A stretch of DNA of 64,000 nucleotides from Hymenolepis diminuta (Eukaryota; Platyhelminthes; Cestoda; Cyclophyllidea; Hymenolepididae), in NCBI GenBank assembly GCA_900708905.1, contig CAADRB010000117.1, positions 70,712 through 134,711 on the forward strand. Direction: 5' to 3'. The notes beneath the pieces are model-generated. The model did not search any database and was not told the DNA's origin. It saw only the letters and a list, made by a program, of their open reading frames with translations. A program made the position numbers and the translations under genes. Every line of letters starts with the position of its first letter. Positions within the stretch are counted from its first letter, which is position 1. Of the stretch, positions 25,001-36,959 are shown one piece after another.

Positions 25001-27813
25001 AGCATTACAAAGTAAACTATACGCCTAATAAGAGCATGAACAACCCAACGTCTTCATAATTCAAGCAATGTAAGACTTCATTACCTACTTCTTGAACTCT
25101 TTCCCTGTTATGTATTATACAGGACTCGTTTGCTGTTCATATAAGATGCTTTCTCATGATTAAGATTAGAAACGCGAAAAAAAACCATGCCCATGATAAA
25201 AAGTAAGCTAAATAGAAAGTTTTACATTGGCTCAACTTTACATTATCATCTAAAAGTTTACCTAAAGTATCGGCTTTCGAAACTTTGTGACCAATCCGAA
25301 ACATTTATCTTATTCTTAAGTATTTCTTTTCAAACATCAGGTATTAGTAAGTTCAATATTATTGAAATAATGCAGTTTAAATATATTCTAAACGGATATG
25401 AGTCTTTTAAATAAATCGGTAATACAACCATTCGCCTAACAGTGCACTCTACCGGATGTGTGCTTTCGTATAATCTTCCCATATGCAAGACAATTTTACG
25501 AATTAAAAAGTAAATGTTCCCATGAATTTGACCTTCAGAACCGAGCATTACAAGAAAACTTTGGAAAAGAATGTCAGAATACACAGAAGGTAATTAGACC
25601 CTTCTCTTAAATGTAAAAAATGTGGAAGCTACGTATCTTTTTGTTCAATTTACAACTCTGATACGATCTTTGAATAAATGGACTTATTATTAATAATGTT
25701 GGGATAAATCAAATACGACACTAGACAAAAACCGTTGATACGACCAATTAATTCCATTCCTATATAACAAACATTACAATTTACGAAGAAACTTAATTAA
25801 ACAACTGTAAGTTCCCCAACAATCGTTCTCAATTCTTGGTGAACTAAAGCCAGGAGCAGTTGCATCTCTTAAATTATCTACAATTACTGCTGGAGAATTT
25901 AATTTGTATTTTAAAACCATATCCCTTCTCAGATTTGAGTTAATGTATGTCTATGTTAGTCTTAAAATAATACCCCCCTACAGACATAGTTAACAATCAT
26001 GTTATCACTACGATGCCTAATTTATTAAAAAATATCAGACTTACAAGTCATACGGCTATTACTCCGACTAGTAAATTATAAATAAGTGAACTACAACAAT
26101 AATAAAGGGAAACCACAGCAAACTAACCTCAGAAAATGGCTTAACGGATGGCACCTGTGTTGTTGCAGGTCGAGAAGCTAATTCAGTTCTCATCATAGGA
26201 GGAGGCTTGATGTCAGAACGTTCAGAGGTTGCAGAATGAGAGGAAGACAGAGTTGAAGAAGTTGATGAGGGAGCAGTAGAGCTCATTGACGATGACTGAA
26301 TCGATCGGCGATCGGTTGGAACCGTAGCAGTAGCAGGAACATTGCGAGCAGCAGGAATCTCATAAGTCCTACTCTCCTCCTCACATCTCATAGGTTCTGT
26401 ATCAGAACCAGAGGCAAAATCATCATCGTCGTCACCAACAGTAGGATGAGATAGGCGATGAGATGTAGGAGGTGAGGGGATGGTAAGGGGAGTTTTTGGA
26501 GTCATTTCAGTTCTTCTTAAAGAAGATCCAGTACTTGTACCTCTTGGTGGCAAAGGACTTTCATGAAATATAGATCCACCACCACTAGATACTGACGGCC
26601 GACTTTGTCGAATTGGGGTAATCTGGCGATCTGATCTACGTGACTGCTGATCGATTGTTGAAGAGGATGATTGCTGGTGAGCCACTTCAGCAATATCAGT
26701 GTTGACTGTAAGAGACTCCATTTTGCCAGTAAAAAGAGACGGTCTTTCAGGCGATGGAGATGCAGCAGGGCTCCTGTTGTGAGAGGAAACACTTTTACTT
26801 TCTATCAGCGGAGAAGGAGGAGAAATGGGACAGACTTTTACCGACCGTGATGGAAGAGGCAGCCTAACTGTACTAAATGGCCGCTTACGGCGAGCATAGA
26901 CTGACTTCTTACGACTAGGTGGTGGTTTACGATTACTAGCCAGTGGTCTTTTGTTAACCACCGATGCTGATGGAGTGATTGCACTTTTTATCTCCGTAGT
27001 AGCAGCAGTGGCAACAATTAATGTAGATGAGGAATTTAGAGGATGCGCATTTTTAACAGGGGGTTTGGAAGGAGGAGAAATGGTTGCCGCCAAAGCCCTC
27101 TCCCAAGCATCTTCTCTACTTTTGTCAGTTGGTAGTCCGGTAAAATCAGGTGAGAAAGATGATACTTGAAGTGGTCGACGAAAAGTGGACGCTGTCGAAC
27201 GAGATGAACGCCTCTTTGCAGCTGACTTATTTGGAGGGGTCACCGGTTTAATAGGAGGAGGAGGTGAATGAGTAATAAGGTTATGGGTAGTCGAGTTGTA
27301 GGACACGCAAGTCAGTTTATATCTACTTTTACTCGCCCAGGAGGGAAGATTGCGTCCATTTGGGCGCGTAACAACAGCTGAGAGAGGCCTGGATACTCCA
27401 TCAGTTTTGACTCCTGATGGATCGGTAGGCACTTTATTGTTAAGAGATGCGCTTGCTATCGATTGAACATTTTCATTATTTGGATCGCAATTTGTAGGCA
27501 GGGGATTTAGCTGGACTTTACCTTGAAGAGGAATGAAAACTGTTGGAGGCTTGGGGAAATATGGTCCAACCTCACTGACGTACTCAAGTAGTCCCTTTAC
27601 AGATTCTCCTTGCAGACCCAAGGCTGCAACACCATTGACAAAATTGTAGGCTTTACCGTCAGAAAGATCAGCGATATTTTTAGACAACGACGACAAATAT
27701 CGATAAAGTACTTCCGCTAGCAGTTCAATAGCAGCTTCGCTGGTAGACTTGAAACCAGTATGAAGAGTCAATTTGCAGACTGACCTAATAATAGGTTCTC
27801 TTAGTAACTCCAT
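21745..27813 (-). CDS. TAF3: TAF3, TFIID subunit with histone fold and PHD finger
   Basis: TAF3 is a nuclear subunit of TFIID. Its histone fold pairs with TAF10 and its PHD finger reads histone H3 trimethylated at Lys4; these roles are from the family. Five minus-strand exons join with matching phases: 27813-26128, 24696-24254, 22849-22150, 22084-21990 and 21910-21745, giving about 1029 residues (the human protein is about 930). Residues 1-75 form the histone fold (MELLREPIIRSVCKL, ELLAEVLYRYL, LSDGKAYNFVNGVAALGL). A long Ser/Pro/Thr-rich linker follows. Residues 953-994 form a complete C4HC3 PHD finger with the aromatic cage-region CDGCDDWFH, and the tail is Lys/Arg-rich. The acceptor just before the start (TTGCAG, then GTAATGG) implies a 5' untranslated exon. 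Decayed relatives of its 3' half lie at 6.6-14.1 kb. Confidence 0.9.
22150..22849 (-). CDS. TAF3: TAF3 exon 3: Pro/Ser-rich and basic linker
   Basis: The acceptor CTCTTACAG precedes 22849. The leading C completes an Ile codon begun in exon 2. The GTAAGTGTA donor below 22150 is phase 0. The exon holds an acidic-Ser patch (YDDDDEG), Pro-rich repeats, a run of Ser codons, the phospho-site-like SSDDSSSNEEEA, and the basic patch SKKRRF, a likely nuclear localisation signal. Parts of this exon recur in the relics at 6.6, 11.9 and 13.2 kb. Confidence 0.8.
22850..24253 (-). other. TAF3: TAF3 intron 2
   Basis: Intron between exon 2 and exon 3, about 1.4 kb. AT-rich with no recognised element. Confidence 0.7.
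24254..24696 (-). CDS. TAF3: TAF3 exon 2: Ser-rich linker
   Basis: The acceptor TTGTATATCCAG is followed by TCCTCC at 24696, phase 0. The GTAAGTG donor below 24254 leaves phase 2. It encodes poly-Ser runs (SSSSSS), a basic LKLKIRK motif and a Pro-rich end. No domain is seen; it is probably disordered. The upstream hydrophobic part of the open frame (to 24810) lies in the intron and is not coding. Confidence 0.75.
24697..26127 (-). other. TAF3: TAF3 intron 1
   Basis: Intron between exon 1 and exon 2, about 1.4 kb. AT-rich with no recognised element. Confidence 0.7.
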
Positions 27814-27816
27814 TAC
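26128..27816 (-). CDS. TAF3: TAF3 exon 1: histone fold and first linker
   Basis: The acceptor ends at 27817 and the first ATG is at 27813. The donor is GTTAGT below 26128, phase 0 (last codon Glu). It carries the histone fold, then a segment with VGPYFPKPPTVFIPLQ that follows the fold in TAF3 proteins. A low-complexity Ser/Pro/Thr and Arg-rich stretch fills the remaining 450 residues or so. The frame stays open for 20 codons past the donor, which is a chance extension. Confidence 0.85.
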
Positions 27817-28186
27817 CTGCAAATATTAAGGTAAATCACGATAAATTTTTATACACACAACTGTAATATTAGCAGTTAAAAAAGCATCTAAATAATTTAG
27901 AAAATAGAAGATAGAAACTTAATGTATAAAATGAAAGCGGACCTAGGCGTTAGCAACATCGTACAGGAGTTTCAAACTGTTTTAATAATTAAAACAACAA
28001 AGTGCTTTTATTCAAATATTTGAAATAGTAAAAACTTTTAAGTTATATTAGGACGATTTTGATTTATATGGATTTGGAATTTCTGTATTTAAGATTATTT
28101 TACTTTGATGATGCTAATGCCAGTTTGATCAAATAGTATAACCAATATCATATTTGTTGCCACTACCCAGAATTAGATTCGGTATG

Positions 28187-28479
28187 TGTTAGAAGAGGTG
28201 ATAATTATTTTCCCTCGCTCCCAATATTTCTTCTATGAATAAAAATGTCATTTCTTTCTTTATTTCCCCACCGATAACAGACACTTGATAATTATTCTTA
28301 TCTGTAAGCCGATACCGATTGAGAGTGAGTTTCGTTAATACACTCGTGTTGACTATAACGTGCCTTCTTATCTGCCATGGGTTATTAGCTTCTTTGTTAA
28401 GTTGCTATATTACTGAGCTTTCTAGATTGTTGGCCCTGCGAGATTACTACCAGAACTCCTAGTTCGTTACGTTATAGCA
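28187..28479 (-). mobile_element. Solo LTR-like element, copy 2 (inverted)
   Basis: A near-identical reverse complement of 5167-5461. Read on the minus strand it starts TGCTATAACG and ends CTTCTAACA. On the plus strand it is flanked by GTATG on the left and GTACG on the right, again a possible 5-base target duplication with one change. The high likeness of the two copies implies recent activity or gene conversion. It lies upstream of TAF3. Confidence 0.65.
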
Positions 28480-29779
28480 GTACGCATTTGACTAACACAC
28501 TTTCTTGATCGCCTATAGTTTACTATTATCTCGATTCACTTTTGAGCCCAGTCAGTACCTGGGATAATTAAATAATAATAATCAACAGATATTTAATGTC
28601 GTACGTTTCCAAATCATGGACGTCAACATTTTCATGTATATCCAAAAAGAGTGTTGTAAGCATTATCCATCAAGGTACTTGATATATCTGGCGTTGTTAT
28701 TATCAATACAAATTTAAAATATGTTAAAATTTGAAACTAAAATGAATGCATTTAGGAATTTCATTAAGTCTATTAGTTTTGAAGCAGAGGTTATTGAGGA
28801 TTTTGAACGGTTATACGACAAAATTTCATCTATAAGTGCTTTACTCGTTGTTGAATACGACAATTTTTAACATTGTTTAGATCTCCATTCGTTTTTTAGG
28901 ACATTTATGAATTAATTAATTTTTGTTTATTTTATTACTGAATCCAACAAATATAAAAAAGTATTGCTTTAAGATCATTCGGATGGGGATATATATATTA
29001 TTGAAACCCATAACTACCTCATTTTTTCAGTTTGTCGCTGCATCATTAATATCTAATAATGCTGCAATATCTTCTAAATTAATTGGATGATAAACGTGTA
29101 ATTCTATTGACTCAAGTAGTTTTCATTAGAATTCTAGGGCCAGCAGTAGGCAGGATAAACGTAAAATTAACGTGAAATTGAGACTGATAACGAGAAAGAC
29201 GCATACACTCACCAAATCATGCAACTCGGTTTTCTTACTATTTAATTCATAACCCTACTGATTTCATTTATTCAGGAAAATATGTTTGAGTTTTTAGCCA
29301 GTTTATTTTAAACCTAACGTTCAGTTTAATTCCAAGATCTGTTTATACTGGACAACTTTTGTAAATGCACCTCTTAAATAAAATGAATATATGTATATAT
29401 ACGGACAGTTTTGCTTTAAATTGATAAAACTTGAATAAATTCACATCTGGTGAATAAATGAAATCCATAAAGTTGATACGATCTTAGTCTATCTCAATAG
29501 CGAAATGACAAGAGTTGTTTCCAATTTTTATCGAATAATCGTTAGGACTGAAAAGATAATTAGGTAGTAATATACTCAATTCCTAAAGTACGAATAAAAT
29601 AGAATTTTAATGAAGGATTAAATAAGTTTTAGGCAACATGAAAACAAGATTGTTTAATTATATATGCTGTTAGGCGCTACATTAGGCAAAGCACGTCATA
29701 AGATCCACAGGGTTTAACAAGAGAGCCAAGGTCAATTGCATGAGGGATTTATTGGTTATAATGAGTACAGCAAATTGGG
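28480..29779. other. AT-rich intergenic stretch
   Basis: Nothing recognised. It separates the TAF3 upstream region from the GC-rich promoter-like block. Confidence 0.45.
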
Positions 29780-29789
29780 TAAGAATAGT

Positions 29790-30065
29790 TTCGAGATTGC
29801 GATAGTGTCGGGCGTGGGGACGTCGGAGAGCAACGCTGAAGGTCACGAGCAGAGGATGTTACTTGCACGCCGGCACGCGGGATTCTAGCCTGTCTTTCTA
29901 TCCAGGCTTTTCTTCTCCTCGATTTCGGGTATCGCCCCGGTGGTTGGCTCTTCCCCGTTGGCCTTTATTGGTTCTCTCCGTGGGGAGGCTTGTGATTGGT
30001 GGTATGAAAGGAAAGAAAGAGATGATTGGTTAGTTTAAGTTTTAGTTTCGGTTTCGTCGCCATTA
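29790..30065 (+). promoter_or_regulatory. GC-rich CCAAT-box promoter-like block
   Basis: Clearly richer in G+C and in CpG steps than its surroundings. It contains three ATTGG motifs (inverted CCAAT boxes) near 29968, 29995 and 30024. A GCCATTAATGGCGGC block, which resembles a YY1-type site overlapping the start codon, lies at 30060. Plus-strand exons follow directly. It could be a TATA-less promoter. Confidence 0.45.
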
Positions 30066-30463
30066 ATGGCGGCGCCCTATACCTTGTGTCTTACAACGTT
30101 ATGGAGATGGGTGGAGGTGGTTACGGGAGTCCAGTAGGGATCGGCGACAATGTTCAAATGTTTAATGTGTTTGTTACGTTTTACTCTAACATTTTATTTT
30201 TGCACGTTTCTAATATTGCTTATGTATTGCAGTTCAGTTGAGAAAGAAGGTGACAATACGCCTTTGAAAAGGCTTTTGGATTCTGGAGAAAGTCAAAGCA
30301 AGAAGAGCGCAAAGTAAGTGGCTTTATTTATTTTGTAGGATTTTCCTAGGAAATCGAAAAAGGACGTTGATACTCGTGCAAGCAAAGGACGGAAAATTCG
30401 TTACTTAAAATTACCCAAGGCTGTTGATTTTATGTTTCCAGAGATCGTAAACTACTTCACTGA
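30066..30463 (+). CDS. Unassigned small three-exon gene model
   Basis: Three plus-strand pieces join with consistent phase 2: 30066-30133 (ATG in ATTAATGGCGG, donor GTAGGG), 30233-30313 (acceptor TGTATTGCAG, perfect donor GTAAGT) and 30442-30463 (acceptor ATGTTTCCAG, stop TGA). The product is 56 residues, beginning MAAPYTLCL and with a Lys/Ser-rich end containing LKRLLDSGESQSKKSAK. I do not recognise it. The second exon has the best support. The start and the first exon are uncertain, because an ATG in another frame at 30102 is also open. It could instead be the 5' part of a longer transcript or a non-coding RNA. Confidence 0.35.
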
Positions 30464-32924
30464 TGTCCAGCGGGCCAATATCCTCGAGCAGATGAAAACA
30501 ACATGCAGATGATACCACTTGTTCATTCTTGGACATGTGTTTTTTTAAAATGTATACTGATACGTATTTCTTCACTTTTCGGATGGTACTTCATAATTCT
30601 TTATTAATTTGCTATCGTTAGGTAAGAGATCCTTAAGCTTTCAATTAATTATCATGCACTGATTTCATTAACTAAGTGCAGTGAGTTTTTACTGTTTTAT
30701 GATTGAAGGCAAGAATTAGTACTTTTTTATTGATTAATCAAATTATGATTTGTGTTCATGCTTCTTGTGTGTTGTGTGTTCTAAGCAAATCATAAATTTT
30801 CCAGTAAACGCACAATTTCTCCATTATGTAAATTCGGACGGGCTGAATCGATCCGTAAAATGATTCCTGGATTTAATTGTTTCGCCCGAACTAAAGTAAT
30901 TATAAAAGGTAGTGTTTTGAACTTCTAGATGAGGTTTTCTGCTGCATATACCCTTCTAGTTCTACACCTCATTACTTCAGTAATTGGTCAGAGACAATTG
31001 CGACAAGCGGTTTTACCGGCAAAATCCTGGAAGAGCCTGAGAAGAGCAAGTGTGGGGAGGTGTCCTGCGCGATAGAGGTTGTGATGGCTAGGTGTTTTCT
31101 TCCCGGTTTGTTTACTAATAGATTATAAATAAATAAGTGCATGAGATGGCCTTTGCTTACCGTCTAAGGGGAAAAGCAACTTGAGGAACCTGCTGATTCA
31201 GGACACTGGCTGGGCACTTAAAGCACGATTTGCCGTAACAATTTCATTCGGGTCCTTCGCTTTGTATCTCGACGTTCCCTTTTCATGCGATTCAAATAGG
31301 TCAAAGCTTTCATGTTGATCGTTTTCATTAGACGAAATTATTTTTGTAATTAGGTGCTTAAAACCTGGCATTAGAAAAGTGTTATCGCTATAGACTTTTC
31401 AGGTGGTGCAAACGGTGGCGTTTGTTTAATTATAATTAAACTCTGATATTCCCAAATTATTTTATTGAGGGGCTTACAGTCTTTGGCTTGTGGATAAGGA
31501 GTGTAACGTAGCTCTAACCCAATAGTAATTTGAGACCAGTCCAAATTAGGTTGGATATTCCTCATAAAATTGATATTAATGAGAAGCAACTGCCTTAAAT
31601 GAGTGAGAAAATGAAGAGTTGGGCTGAAAAGTTTTCAAATCAATGGGGAGAAAAATGATGAAAGAATAGAAAAAGGGGGAGGGCGGTCAGTACCGAGGGA
31701 GGACAATCCGGATTGTGGTGAGGGGGCGAAATACGGTTTGATGAGGCAGATGACTGATTTCACGTTCTTTGTTCATTGACGAGATAAACGTGAGTCGGAC
31801 TGCGCATGTACTATAAGTGTATCCAGAATCTCCTTTTTTCTGGAAATTTGGAGGTTTGTTGACCAGTGCAGTTTATTGGGGCAGACCATCGATCTCGTGA
31901 CCTCTGACTTGATAGACGTGCACATTGCTCTCCACCATATATTACGACCCGCATTTCACCTATGTCTTAATAAAACCAAAGGGGAAATTAATTGAGTGAA
32001 GTTAAATAAATATCGGGGTCACACTGAAAGAAACTGTAGTTACTGAATTATTATGTAACAGTGGTTTTCTGGGGCTGGATTTTGTCCGTCTGTCTGTAAT
32101 AATAGTAGAGCATGGGAGCGAACAACTCTTTTTACCTTAGCTGATTTCGAGGTGAGGGTGTACGTTAAGATAGAGCATCAAAGGACACACAAAAGTAGCA
32201 CTAATTCCTATCAATAAAACAACCCTAGGTGACGATCATGTTAGACTTGGGAATATCTCCTTTCTATACTAATGGCTCTAAAGTAGACTAACAGGATGCA
32301 ACAACTTTTCCCAAGTCAGACGACCAAGGGTTAGGTAGAGGTAAGAAATAATAGGGAAACGAGAAGGGGCAAGATAGAAATAAAAATTTAGTTGGGCACG
32401 GCATATGTGTCACTATAGTGGGATTGACAACGGGATTTCGATGAAGAGGCCAAGTGAAGTTGACTGCTTTGCGTTCTTCCTTCGTCTGGAATTTAGAATA
32501 TTGTAGACATATTAGTTAGCATGAGCGTTCGATATAACACTAGACCACCATACACAGATGTTCGGTTCATTTGACGTTAGATCATAAAGGAGTGTAGTAA
32601 GTCACTACCCCGATTACTTTATAACCTAATTAATCTCCAAAACAGTCCAAATCCCCGGAACTCAATATCAACACGGAATTAAGCAAACTCCCGTAACTTT
32701 CTCAAAATTCTGCCAAGCAACGACCCACGATTTTAGTGCATTTTAGCAGTTGTGTAATAATTGTAACAATTTCACATGTTTATTAATTGGTTTATTAATT
32801 ATTTACTTTAATTGCTTATGGATAAAAATATTTTACTTTGTACAAGATCTAGATGCGAAAGTTTTTCAAAATTACTCTTAATGTTGGATACACCTGGAAT
32901 CTTCCAGGTGGCTTCCAAGAACGT
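30464..32924. other. Intergenic stretch, nothing recognised
   Basis: The block 31640-32420 is locally richer in G and A than its flanks. It may hold the far end of the minus-strand gypsy element, but no LTR pair could be established. No coding exon was recognised. Confidence 0.35.
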
Positions 32925-33391
32925 TTCGAACGAAGATTTTGTTGATTATCGGGTTGGGTGTCAGCAGGACTGCAGCCATTTAACGGTGGACGCGGCGTCG
33001 TTCGACACATTTAAAGGGCCGCATCGAAAATCTCTTCTATTGTCCACTCCCCGGGTGACTTCTGAAGTACCCGCTTCAAGGTGTCAACGAATCGCTCTGC
33101 TTAACTATTTGATTGAGGAAGGTACATGGTGGAGAGTAGAGGTGGGTGATATTGTAGCTCCGGAAAAGTCTTGAAAGAGGGCCGAAGAAAATTGGGTGCC
33201 GTTATCGTTTACAATGGTCTGCGGTAGTTAATGAGTTAAAATTTTATGGCGAAGGCTATTGATGAAAATGGAAGTTGTGGTGAAATTTAAAGGAATAACT
33301 TCAGACCACTTAAGTGCGAATCTACTACGACAAGATATGAGAGACTATTGATAGATTCAGCAAAATCTAAGTATATGCAGGAGCTGCAGTT

Positions 33392-33631
33392 TTAGGCCAG
33401 GGACTTGGTTCCAGGTCTGGGGGAGAGCTTAGCTGCCTGCTGGCATTTAGAACACCTTTGGACAACTGCTTCGATATCCTTGTCCATTCCAGGGCAGTAC
33501 GCAAATGCTCTTGCAGTAGATTTCATGCGGCTAACACTCAGATAGCTGCCAGGAAACTGTTGTGATACAGCTTGTTTGAACGCTGAAGGAATGATGGCAC
33601 GATATACAGACATTGAACATGAATTAACCAT
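33392..33631 (-). pseudogene. Gypsy integrase zinc-binding fragment
   Basis: An open piece ending at 33392 with the C-terminal half of the HHCC domain (VVQRCSKCQQAAK). The first half keeps RMKSTARAFAYCPGMDKDIE. It belongs to the minus-strand element and continues, broken, into the integrase core at lower coordinates. Confidence 0.7.
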
Positions 33632-33973
33632 AGAGAGATTATCATGCCGCCTATAAAGTTGTGGGAGATCGCTCTTTTAATTTGATTTTTTCCATCCAGT
33701 GCGAACATATTTCGTGGACTTCCTCAGCACCGAATCTTTAGCTGTGCCATTTTGTATATCATCTGCGGTTATTGGAAGTTTGCGTACGACATCAAATGAT
33801 AGGTGTTACGTATCGTCTTTTCTTAATCAGACTTGCAATGACATTTCTAGCTGTAGATGAGATGCTCTCCATCGAAATCATAACCAAGTAGGATGATGGA
33901 CCATTCCTGAAGTCGGTTTAAACTGAAATATCCCTTTTAAATTCGAAGATAGGGAGAATTGGTTTATGATCCG

Positions 33974-34817
33974 TTATAAGGTGAAGTGCCGAGCGTAGAG
34001 AAAGTTATGGAACTTTCCAAATGCCAAAATGATGGCCAAGGACTCCTTTTCAATCTGGTTGTCGTTCTTCTCGGTTATAGTAAGAGCTAGAAAATGTTTG
34101 AGCAACTTCTTTTTCCGAACCATCAGGGAAGACATGAGAGATAACCGCACCAACGCCATAGTTCGAAGCATCTGCGGCCATTATGATTAGTGGAATCTGC
34201 TTGTCATCTGAAAGCAGCTTATCAGATGTGGGCATATCCTTTGGCTTTCTGAAACCTTTCTCACATTTGGGATTCCAGTTCAATTTGATATCTTTTTTCG
34301 GCAATTCATTTAGAGGAGCCCGAATGTTATGCAGTGTTGACAGAAATGTACTGTAGTAGTTGATGAGACCCGTGATATTTCTGTAATTGCCCGAAGCCTT
34401 TCTGGATACAGACAATGACCATTTTCACCAAAGATACATCCTAGATATTTGGTCGAGGGTAAAGAATGCACATTTCTCGGTTAGAAGACAGAAGCTTGGA
34501 TGCGCTAAAGAAGTGCAATAAAACGTCCTTGAAATTCATTCTGAATGTGACCTACGACAACTATGTCGTCTAGGTATTCGGCAGCACCAGAGAGGCCCGA
34601 TGTCGTGGTATCCTTTATTTATAGGGAAATAGCAGGTGCTGCCTATACGCCAAATAGAAGTCTGGCATACTGGTACAGGTGTATTAATTATCCGTAGCTG
34701 TTGAAATTCTGAAGCAACTTCGACTTGCAAATAAGTCTCCATTAAATCAAATTTTGCAAAGCATTTGCTGCCATTCGACATCGAGAAGATGTCAACAGGA
34801 ACATGTGTGGGTAACAA
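33974..34817 (-). pseudogene. Gypsy reverse transcriptase and RNase H fragments
   Basis: Overlapping frames give pieces of the fingers-palm region (KCFAKFDLMETYLQVEV), the catalytic YLDD box, the thumb-connection (INYYSTFLSTLHNIRAPLNE), and RNase H with its first Asp (MAADASNYGVGAV) and Glu helix (QIEKESLAIILAF). At least two frame changes separate them, and other substitutions show long decay. Confidence 0.75.
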
Positions 34818-35715
34818 TCGGGTTCAAATGCAGTGTATGAACCGTCAAAGTAGTTGACGCACAATCGGCACTGTTTACACCGATACTGCTTGAAAGGACA
34901 TTATGGAGGGAAATACCAACCTCGGCTTGCATGGAAAAGGTGGAGACAGTTTCTGTTCGACAGAAGGATTCAGTTGTGCTATAAATCGTGCGGACTGAGG
35001 CATTGATATAGACACTTTGTGCACCAGACACGTGGACATGGCATCAAAATTAATGAGACCTGAATCCCTCACGAGATTTGTCATTTGAACTCATTCTTTG
35101 ACCAGTTCTTCTTCACGTTGGGGTTTTCCTCTATCAGTTTTAACAGAAAATTTTTTAGTGGTAACCAAGGCTTCATTTAAAGTCCAGAGATGAAAGTGAA
35201 GCATCTGAATTGTTCTTCTGTTAAGGTGTAGAAACTAAATTTATTACAATGAAAGCTCGCAATGTCTACAAAGGCATACAGGTCCTCATCGTGATTGGTC
35301 AACTATTTTGAGGCAGTTCGAATGGGTGTCAGACAAGGAGAAATTCTGACCAAACTCTTCTTTCATGACCTACACAACTTTGGAGTACTGAGTTCATCGG
35401 GTTCCTTGGCAGGACGAATTTTGAGTAGCGTTCAAATTCGAAAGGACTCAGCTTCCTGACGAGGCAAGGAACTCTTGTTTTCTCATTCCATTTGGCAAGA
35501 TTCATTGAGAACATATATTTGCACCACGATGTAAAGAATTTGTCTGAGTTAAGATCATATATGAACTCAGGAACGTTTTTAATGACATATTTAGCAACTG
35601 CAGGATCGAGAATTTCAACAGATGCAGAGGGTTTATGCTACATCTAAGAAAATAATATGTTTGTCGACAATAATTCTTCATTCTCCACCTTCTAATATCC
35701 GCTTCTTTCACTTTC

Positions 35716-36959
35716 CTCTTATTTGGACGAAGTTATTTACAATACGGTTATAAGTTGCGGAAAATATTAATCGACCCATTGATATGAAAACGTGTGTCAT
35801 GTTTTGACATTGTAATTTAGGTAGTTTTGTATTGTCGAGTTGTAATTATAATTAGTTCAATTTCTTAAGGTATCTAAAAGCCGGTTACGGTATCTTATAG
35901 AGAAGTGTAGATCATAACAATTTAATAGAATAAGTTGTAATAGAAGAATCCGCAGGCTTAGAACCTTCAAATTTAGCCAAAAAACTAAAACACTTGGAAA
36001 ATATCCACTGATTGGTGGGAGACTTGGATTTAGCATTGTAGAAAATATCAGAGAATTTATTTATCGTTGTTTGTTAACTATCAATGCCTAATTATCCTCA
36101 AAAAAAATAGTTACGATTCCCCGAGCTCAATTTTATAGAATTCGTAATAATGTTTATGTCCACCGGTGCCACAGCGATGAAATAGATGGAATAAGTCAAG
36201 TCACTCATGTCGCTAGATCACTGCCAAGGTGACCAATAAATAAATTTACTTATCAATAAATTAGGTTTATACGCAAAAACATTACTTCGGTAGACGTCAA
36301 TTATGTCTCGTCGTCGATGTCTAGGCATGGTGATTGGTATCTGTTTAGATATCTATGTGCTAACGCCCATACACACAGTTGAACCGTCTGTAGACATTGT
36401 AGTCGAAATTTCATCGCCAGTCAATTATTTCCATTCGCTAGGTGTTGATGGATATCTGCGGCCTATAGAAAAATTTAAGTATTAGATAGTAAGACAAGAA
36501 CATATTTCTGAAAATAATTATCAACCTACTTTTGACGCATGACTATTAATGGGTAGATTTACTACTTTTCAGTTAAAAAATGCAACATAGAGCATTCTAA
36601 ACACATTTTAGAACATTCTTCTCTCAAAATGAAAAGAGGAAGAACAATATGTTGGAATTGTATATTTGTGAGCAAATTAGCCATATACTCAACAATCAAA
36701 GAAATTCAAATTAATGGACTTTGACTAATAGTAAGTTCTCGATAACTGAATTAGGTATTTGAAATTGTTATACATGTAAAAAATACATTAAATGTTCAAT
36801 TAGCAAAAAAATAGTTACAATAATAGTGTTTAAAGGCATTTTTTATTTACACTAATATTATACTAAAAGATTTCGAAGTATTTCAAATAACAGCCTGAAA
36901 TTCATTACCATTTATATGACCTATTTTATTAGCGCGTGGTTGGAGAGCGTTGGTTAAAG
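35716..36959. other. Upstream region of NDUFB3
   Basis: AT-rich with no recognised gene. A 60-codon frame at 36303-36485 has no domain. The NDUFB3 promoter must lie here, but no clear TATA or CCAAT element stands out. Confidence 0.4.

Larger units (their letters stand above)
32925..35715 (-). mobile_element. Decayed Ty3/gypsy retrotransposon, minus strand
   Basis: Reading leftwards the domain order is gag, reverse transcriptase, RNase H, integrase, which is the Ty3/gypsy order. Gag-like frames lie at 35711-35329 (FERYSKFVLPR). Reverse transcriptase fragments lie at 34817-34536, with the active-site box YLDDIVVVGH near 34590-34550 in a shifted frame. RNase H lies at 34415-33974 (MAADASNYGVGAV, then DNQIEKESLAIILAFGKFH). 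The integrase zinc-binding part is at 33631-33392 (RCSKCQQAAK). The integrase core is at about 33350-32930, with AERFVDTLKRVLQKSPGEW. Frames change many times and stops are frequent, so it is inactive. No LTRs were recognised. It is a different lineage from the plus-strand element at 38.8 kb. Confidence 0.8.
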
